Of a stretch of DNA of 64,000 nucleotides, positions 52,701-58,700 are shown in pieces. Location of the stretch: NCBI RefSeq assembly GCF_014633365.1, contig NC_068339.1, forward strand, positions 563,001 through 627,000, given 5' to 3'. A program made the translations under genes and the position numbers. This DNA comes from Diospyros lotus. Lineage: Eukaryota > Streptophyta > Magnoliopsida > Ericales > Ebenaceae. Under the pieces are notes generated by a model. That model worked only from the letters and a program-made list of their open reading frames with translations. It made no database searches and had not been told where the DNA came from. Every line of letters begins with the position of its first letter. The stretch's first letter is position 1.

Positions 52701-55700
52701 AGTTATATGTATTTTATACATATCTTGTCATATCAGTACATATATTGTTGCATCGATAGTTATGATATTTCATTCAGCATGATATTATTGGCATATCGAT
52801 ACTTGTGTCAGGATGGGATGTCGTCCTGATAGTATAGTCGTAATTCCCCAAGGGCAACTGATAGAACAACGTTAGGATTATCTTGAAAGCATGTCAGGAT
52901 TCTGCTTAGGGTTTTGTGTCTGGCAAGAGGGCCAGGGAAGTTACACTAGGGTATATGATTGTTCATGTTATTGCATCATACATTCATGTATCATTTTTCT
53001 AAACCCTCACTAGAAAATTTATCTTCTAATTGGGTTATGTCCCTGGAACATTCGAACGTTCCAATTAGGATTTGCAGCTATGACAAGGGGATGATTGAGA
53101 TGTGACAGCAAGTGATGATGTGGTCGATGAGTCCGACGAGTTGTTCCAGTTTTGCTCCTTAGCAAGGATTCAGGAAGTGTTTTTAGTCATGTTTAGAATA
53201 TTATCTTATATTAATGATCATGTATAATTGTTATAGTTTAATGTATTTATGAGGCATCACTAGACTGTATCTAAAGTGCTTAGTTGTCATTTCGAGAAAC
53301 GAGTCTCCATCTATTTAAGTATCTGATGGTACAGATTCTTGTGTTATGATTAAAGCGAATTCAGTATGTACCATATCGGATTTCGAATTTAGCTTCCACA
53401 TTTATGATGATTACATGTCTTAACCTATTGATTCTTATTTTGGTATGCTGAGAAAGTAGAACGGGATTATCGAGAAATGATTTATATTGAATTTATGTTG
53501 AAAAAAAATATATATTCCCAAAATTTCTAAGTTATTTAACGCTCGAAAAAAACGAGGCGTTACAGTCACAACCATGCCCACGAGGAGGAGCCCCTCCGCT
53601 CGAGGTCACGGCCGAGGAACCGCACCACGAGGGCCTTGCTCGACACCCCTTTATGGTGGGGGCAGAACAAGAGTGGGATTTGGGGTGGTAAACCGACCCC
53701 CACCTCTTGAGGGACCCGAAGAACCTCCAATTGTTCGCCGCTGCAACTGGATTTCTGACTGTAATGCATGTTGATGCGCCTCTGAAACAGACACAGGTGA
53801 GAACATGTTGAGGGTGTCCTGCAAATTAAGTCTCAATCCTCCTATGTAGCGAGCCACTAACTGATCCTCTGATTTGCCCAAGTCATTACGTGCGATCAAC
53901 TGGTAGAAATCAGTTGTATATTCAGTCACAGACCGATTGACATGCCTTAGATTTTGCAGGCGCTGGTACAACGTCCGAGTATAATTGAACGGCAGAAACG
54001 CTACCTTCAGGTGCTTCTTCATCCTGTCCCACGACTTGATTTTTGGTTTGCCATGACACTCACGATTTTGTTTGAGCTGTTGCCACCAGGCGGCTGCTCT
54101 GCCACGCAGCCTCGTAGCCACCAACGATACCCGCTTATCATCCGGTACCTCCTTGTACTCCAAAACTTCCTCTACAGCACATAGCCAATCCAAAAAGTCG
54201 TCAACCTCAATCCCTCCATTAAATTCTGGAATCTCAACCTTATTTCCAGACTCCCAACGCTGGAAGGCGCCCACGCTCAAAATCCTCTTCCAAATGACGC
54301 GGGGGTGCGCCGGCTGGACGTCCAGCCGATACACGAGGCTGTGGAACATGGTCGCCTCGTAATTCCGACACCGTATCTTCATCTGACCGCTCCTCGGTCG
54401 CATAACCACTCGCATCATCTCCCTCTGGTACTGTCCGACGATGAGCTGGAACCGGTGGGGTTCTATTCGTCACAAACTCGGTCGCCCATGTCATGAGCTG
54501 ATCAAACCGATGAGTCAAAGTCTTGATCTGGTTGCACAGATCTGCAATCTCTTCACTGTGGTCACACCCTTGGCCACCACGCACCGTGCTCTGATACCAA
54601 CTGATGTAGGCGCGCCTACAGCCCTCAATGAACACACTCAAAACTCGGATTGCAAACACGGAAAATGATCGCCAATTCTTATTCCCCAAAGCAACCAAAA
54701 AAACCTACAATGATTGAAAAGTGTTTAAACACGATGCCCTCACTGACTACATACTCTAAATAGATTGGACCTTACAAAACACATTCATAACAAAAACATA
54801 ACCCAAACATAAAATAAAAAAATCGTAAATAATCATAAAAGGCAATTTCAAATGGCTAAAACATAATATTTCGATCCGGCTCGTCGAGTTACCCCAAAAG
54901 CATATATCGGCCGAAAATGGACACCGTATGCAAATTCTATGCCCATATTATCGAACACCGATTTCTACGACCATATCTTCGAATTCTTTTCATCGTGCTT
55001 GTCCAGATATGCTAATGCAGCTCGATCCACATCAATTACTTTCTTAAATTTATGACAGTGAGTGGCTTCTTTCCACAGTAAACCAGCCTCCTGGCAATAT
55101 AGGACTGCACTCAAATTCCACTCTGGAAATTGAACTTGCTAAGCATGTGGTATCTTCAAGAAATGATCCCCACATCTCACATCCAAGATTCCATCAAAGT
55201 TACCATTCGAAGACATGAAGTTATCATTGTTATTTTCTCCAACCATTGCACTCGAAAGTTGTCTCTAGTTCAGTTTTCTTCAGTCTAGTTTAATTGCAAT
55301 AATAATGTTAAGCGCCACAACCAACATCATAATATCACTGCAAGTGACTATTTAAACCCAATGAGACCAATTACCATCACACATTGAAATATGCTCCATA
55401 AGCTTGTAGTTGATCACAGAGTTTCTGAATTAGAATTCACAACAACAACCACAATGAAAGAAATACAAGAAAGATGGAGTGCTAATTTGAGTTTTTCCCC
55501 AAAAACAGTCCGTACACGTCAGCTTTTCCTAAACTCATTGCTTAGAAAACTAATTTCCCAAACTCAATACCTCTAGAAAAGTTGTGGCCAAAACCATAAT
55601 TTCAGCTTAAACTCATGGTGTGGAACCATGACCCATGAGTTTAGTTGGCAATAAGTGAACACATAGTTTCCTAAAAGGGAAATAAATGAAGAAGACATGG

Positions 55701-58700
55701 TTTTTGAAAAACCATTCAATTCTCAGAAAAGGAAAAATGAAGATATGGCTTCTTAAAAGGGAAATGAGTGAGTGATTTACCTGAAGAAGTATGTGAATAA
55801 AGAAAATGAAATCAGTCAAGCTTCTGCAAACCAAGAGTGTTGTTGTCATGGGCCAATTGATTACTATACACTTATTACCCTGCTTTGAAGAAGGAAAAAA
55901 ATGTAAATTTGAATGCAGAAATGCCATTTATGATAATGTAGAGAATGACAATAGCAAAAACTTGTGCTAGGCATCATAGAAAATTTTCTAAATAGAAGGA
56001 AAATGGACGGCAATGCACTTTAGTATGACACATAGTGAAAGGTAATTAAATATAACCAGTAAATTAAATAAGGAGACTAGAGCCAAAAGAAGCATTATAT
56101 AAGAGATGGAAGCAAAAAAACAACCACAAACATAAATCAACCACATCAATAAAGCGTACAAATGAGATATCATGGACTCAACTCTATGAATAACAAATAA
56201 ATAAAGTTAGCTCTGACATCCTCCTAATTTTAATGATGGCCAGATCACAAAATGATGATCTTTGAAACTTCCAGGAAGGCCATTCTCTAATTACCAAGGA
56301 CCATAGATAGATATTGGTAGCATATCCGTGAATCACATCAAGTAACTAAATTGCCTAGACTTTCCTTCAATTCTAGCTTATATATATGTATATATTTGTG
56401 TCGCCTTCAGTTAAATAGAACTTAACATAAGATTCAAACTTTTCAAATTTAACCAAAGCTTTCTTAGAGAAGGTCCTAAGATAGGTGCTTTCAGATTCCC
56501 AGCACTACTGCTCCTTCCATTATATTCAGTCTAGAAGATTCATTCTGTTGAAAATTTCTTTTCCCACTTATTTTTTAAGCTGTATATATACCAGTACACA
56601 ATTAAAGCCTGATGAAACTGCAGAACTTTTTTGGCCACCCTAGTGTCCTCACCAGAAAAACTTAACAACCAAAGCTTGTACCATTAGGAATTTGGTCATG
56701 GTTGGCTGCAAAACAGCATCCTGACCCACGCCTACATGATAATGAACCTAGATTAACTATAATACCAGTTGTAACATCGTGGAGTCCCCACTCAAAAGCA
56801 CTACACTATGTTAAGGACCTCCTAAGTGTGCCACCAAGGTGAGAAACGAGCTGAGTGGAACAAAGGACCCCTCTGATGATATCTGGTTTACAGGACTATC
56901 ACTGCAAATCTACAAGTACTTCATGCATATTTATTTAAGAATGGCCAAATTAGAAATACTACTCACTAAATCAAATTCTAAAGTCCATCTTATAGCAAGA
57001 GGAATGAAAATGTGTCCACCTAAAATGTAGAAAAGACATGCAATTTAGAGCTCAAAGTCAAATGTGTAACCCTTTAACAGTTGATTCTTTAGATTCTACT
57101 ACTTGATATTACCAAATGAGAAAACAAGCCAATACCTGCTGCACAGACAGCAAAAAGAAAAATAGTGGGTCTAAGAAGATTGCCGCAAGACAAGAAATGG
57201 CAAAGAATTTGTTCCAGCGCTGAACAACTTTAGCATGGGGATTCATGACTCCAATAACATATTGCTGCAGGAAAGACAAGATTCTTCTTGCCCAACCCTT
57301 TGCATCTCCATAAAGAGCATTATGGAACTGCATAATGAGAACTATGTTAATTCATTTGTAGAACAGAAAAGACCAGGAGTTCAAGTAGCAATCAATTAAA
57401 TTTAATTAAAATGAGTTCTTATGATATTTATTAAACTATTCCAAACAAAAAAAAAAACAGAATATACTACAGTCAAGAAAGAAACTCATTGATATCATTC
57501 TTGCTTAAAAGTTATTCAAAAGAATAATGTTCAATAGTGATTCTAAAAAATAATTTTTGGAATAAAATTAATATTTACTTATAATAGAATAAGAATAATA
57601 GTATCTTACACTATCATAATACTAAACATCTCTCTTGTGCAAGGCTTACAGATCAAAATTAATATTCCTTCTTATTCAACACATTTAGTTAACCAATTCA
57701 TTTATTTGATTCCTCATATTTCCTGGTTTGGACCTCATCTTAAATCTATTTGTAGCATCTCCATAGGCCACAACATCCTCTACAAAGTTATCATTACAGT
57801 TAAGAACTACTTTCTCTTAACACTTGAGCTATTAGAAAGGTTGCAACTTAATTTCTTACATTATCAACAGGCTTTGTCATGTGTGCCATCTATTCCCGTG
57901 ACTTTTCCCCAAATACTCTTCATAAGTGATGGGCAGCCAAACACATAGGACCCGGTAGTATCCCATTCAGATCTAGAAAGCTTTCCCAGAGACCAATGCT
58001 CAGAGAATGCATGATGAACATCTACTATGAGTTTTCAAGCACTATTGTGCCTCTAGAAAGTATAAGTCATCCAAAAATTGCCTCAAAAGAGACAAAAGGG
58101 AAGCTCCTCTTTCATGCCAAAAAACATTGAAATAAGGATCTAAAACAGCCAAAGAATTCTCAACCCATCATTCTGATCTCACAAGAGAGGGCACCTCATG
58201 CGTAAGGAATTACTACATCAGCATGTGCCATTGACATGTAAGGTAATTCCCTGTCCCAAGAACACAGAAGTTCCAGAAATAAGCCAGTGTCACCACTGTA
58301 CATTAGTAAAGTAGACCCCACAATTGCCTTGCCACAGAGCAAAAGAAGCAAGTGATTCACCACTCTTCTTACATATAATGCAATGATTCACCACAATTTG
58401 GTCTACTCTTCATCAGATTATACTATACATTAATAGACCAAAGGGAAGCTGCCTGTACAAAAAAAGGTCCAACCTGGGTAGCCCTAGATTTCCACAAAGC
58501 GTTCCATGAAAAGTATAACCTACACTGATCGTAGAAAGCTCCATAGAAAACAAATGCATGGAAAAGTACCTTCACCCCAATATGCACCAAACACACTTAT
58601 CTTACCTGTCTCCAATCGAGGCAAAGACTACTTAGCTACTGATGTATTTTCAAGAAATACATAAAAAATAAAAATTTTGGAATATCTATTTAAGCAACAT

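Larger units (their letters stand above)
39139..55034 (-). mobile_element. Gypsy H: Ty3/gypsy retrotransposon with three nested insertions
   Basis: Minus-oriented. The 3' LTR is 39139-40147 (1009 bp) and the 5' LTR is 54602-55034 (433 bp, internally deleted). Flanks GTTAC (39134-39138) and ATTAC (55035-55039) match at 4 of 5 bases. Primer binding site TTGGTATCAGAGC is the reverse complement of 54588-54600. The polypurine tract is GCCCCCGGGGAGAA before the 3' LTR. Order gag, protease, RT, RNase H, integrase marks gypsy. Removing the nested solo LTRs (42349-44338, 50860-53564) and copia G (44590-49884) leaves about 5.9 kb. It sits in CNGC intron 3, same strand as the gene. Confidence 0.93.
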
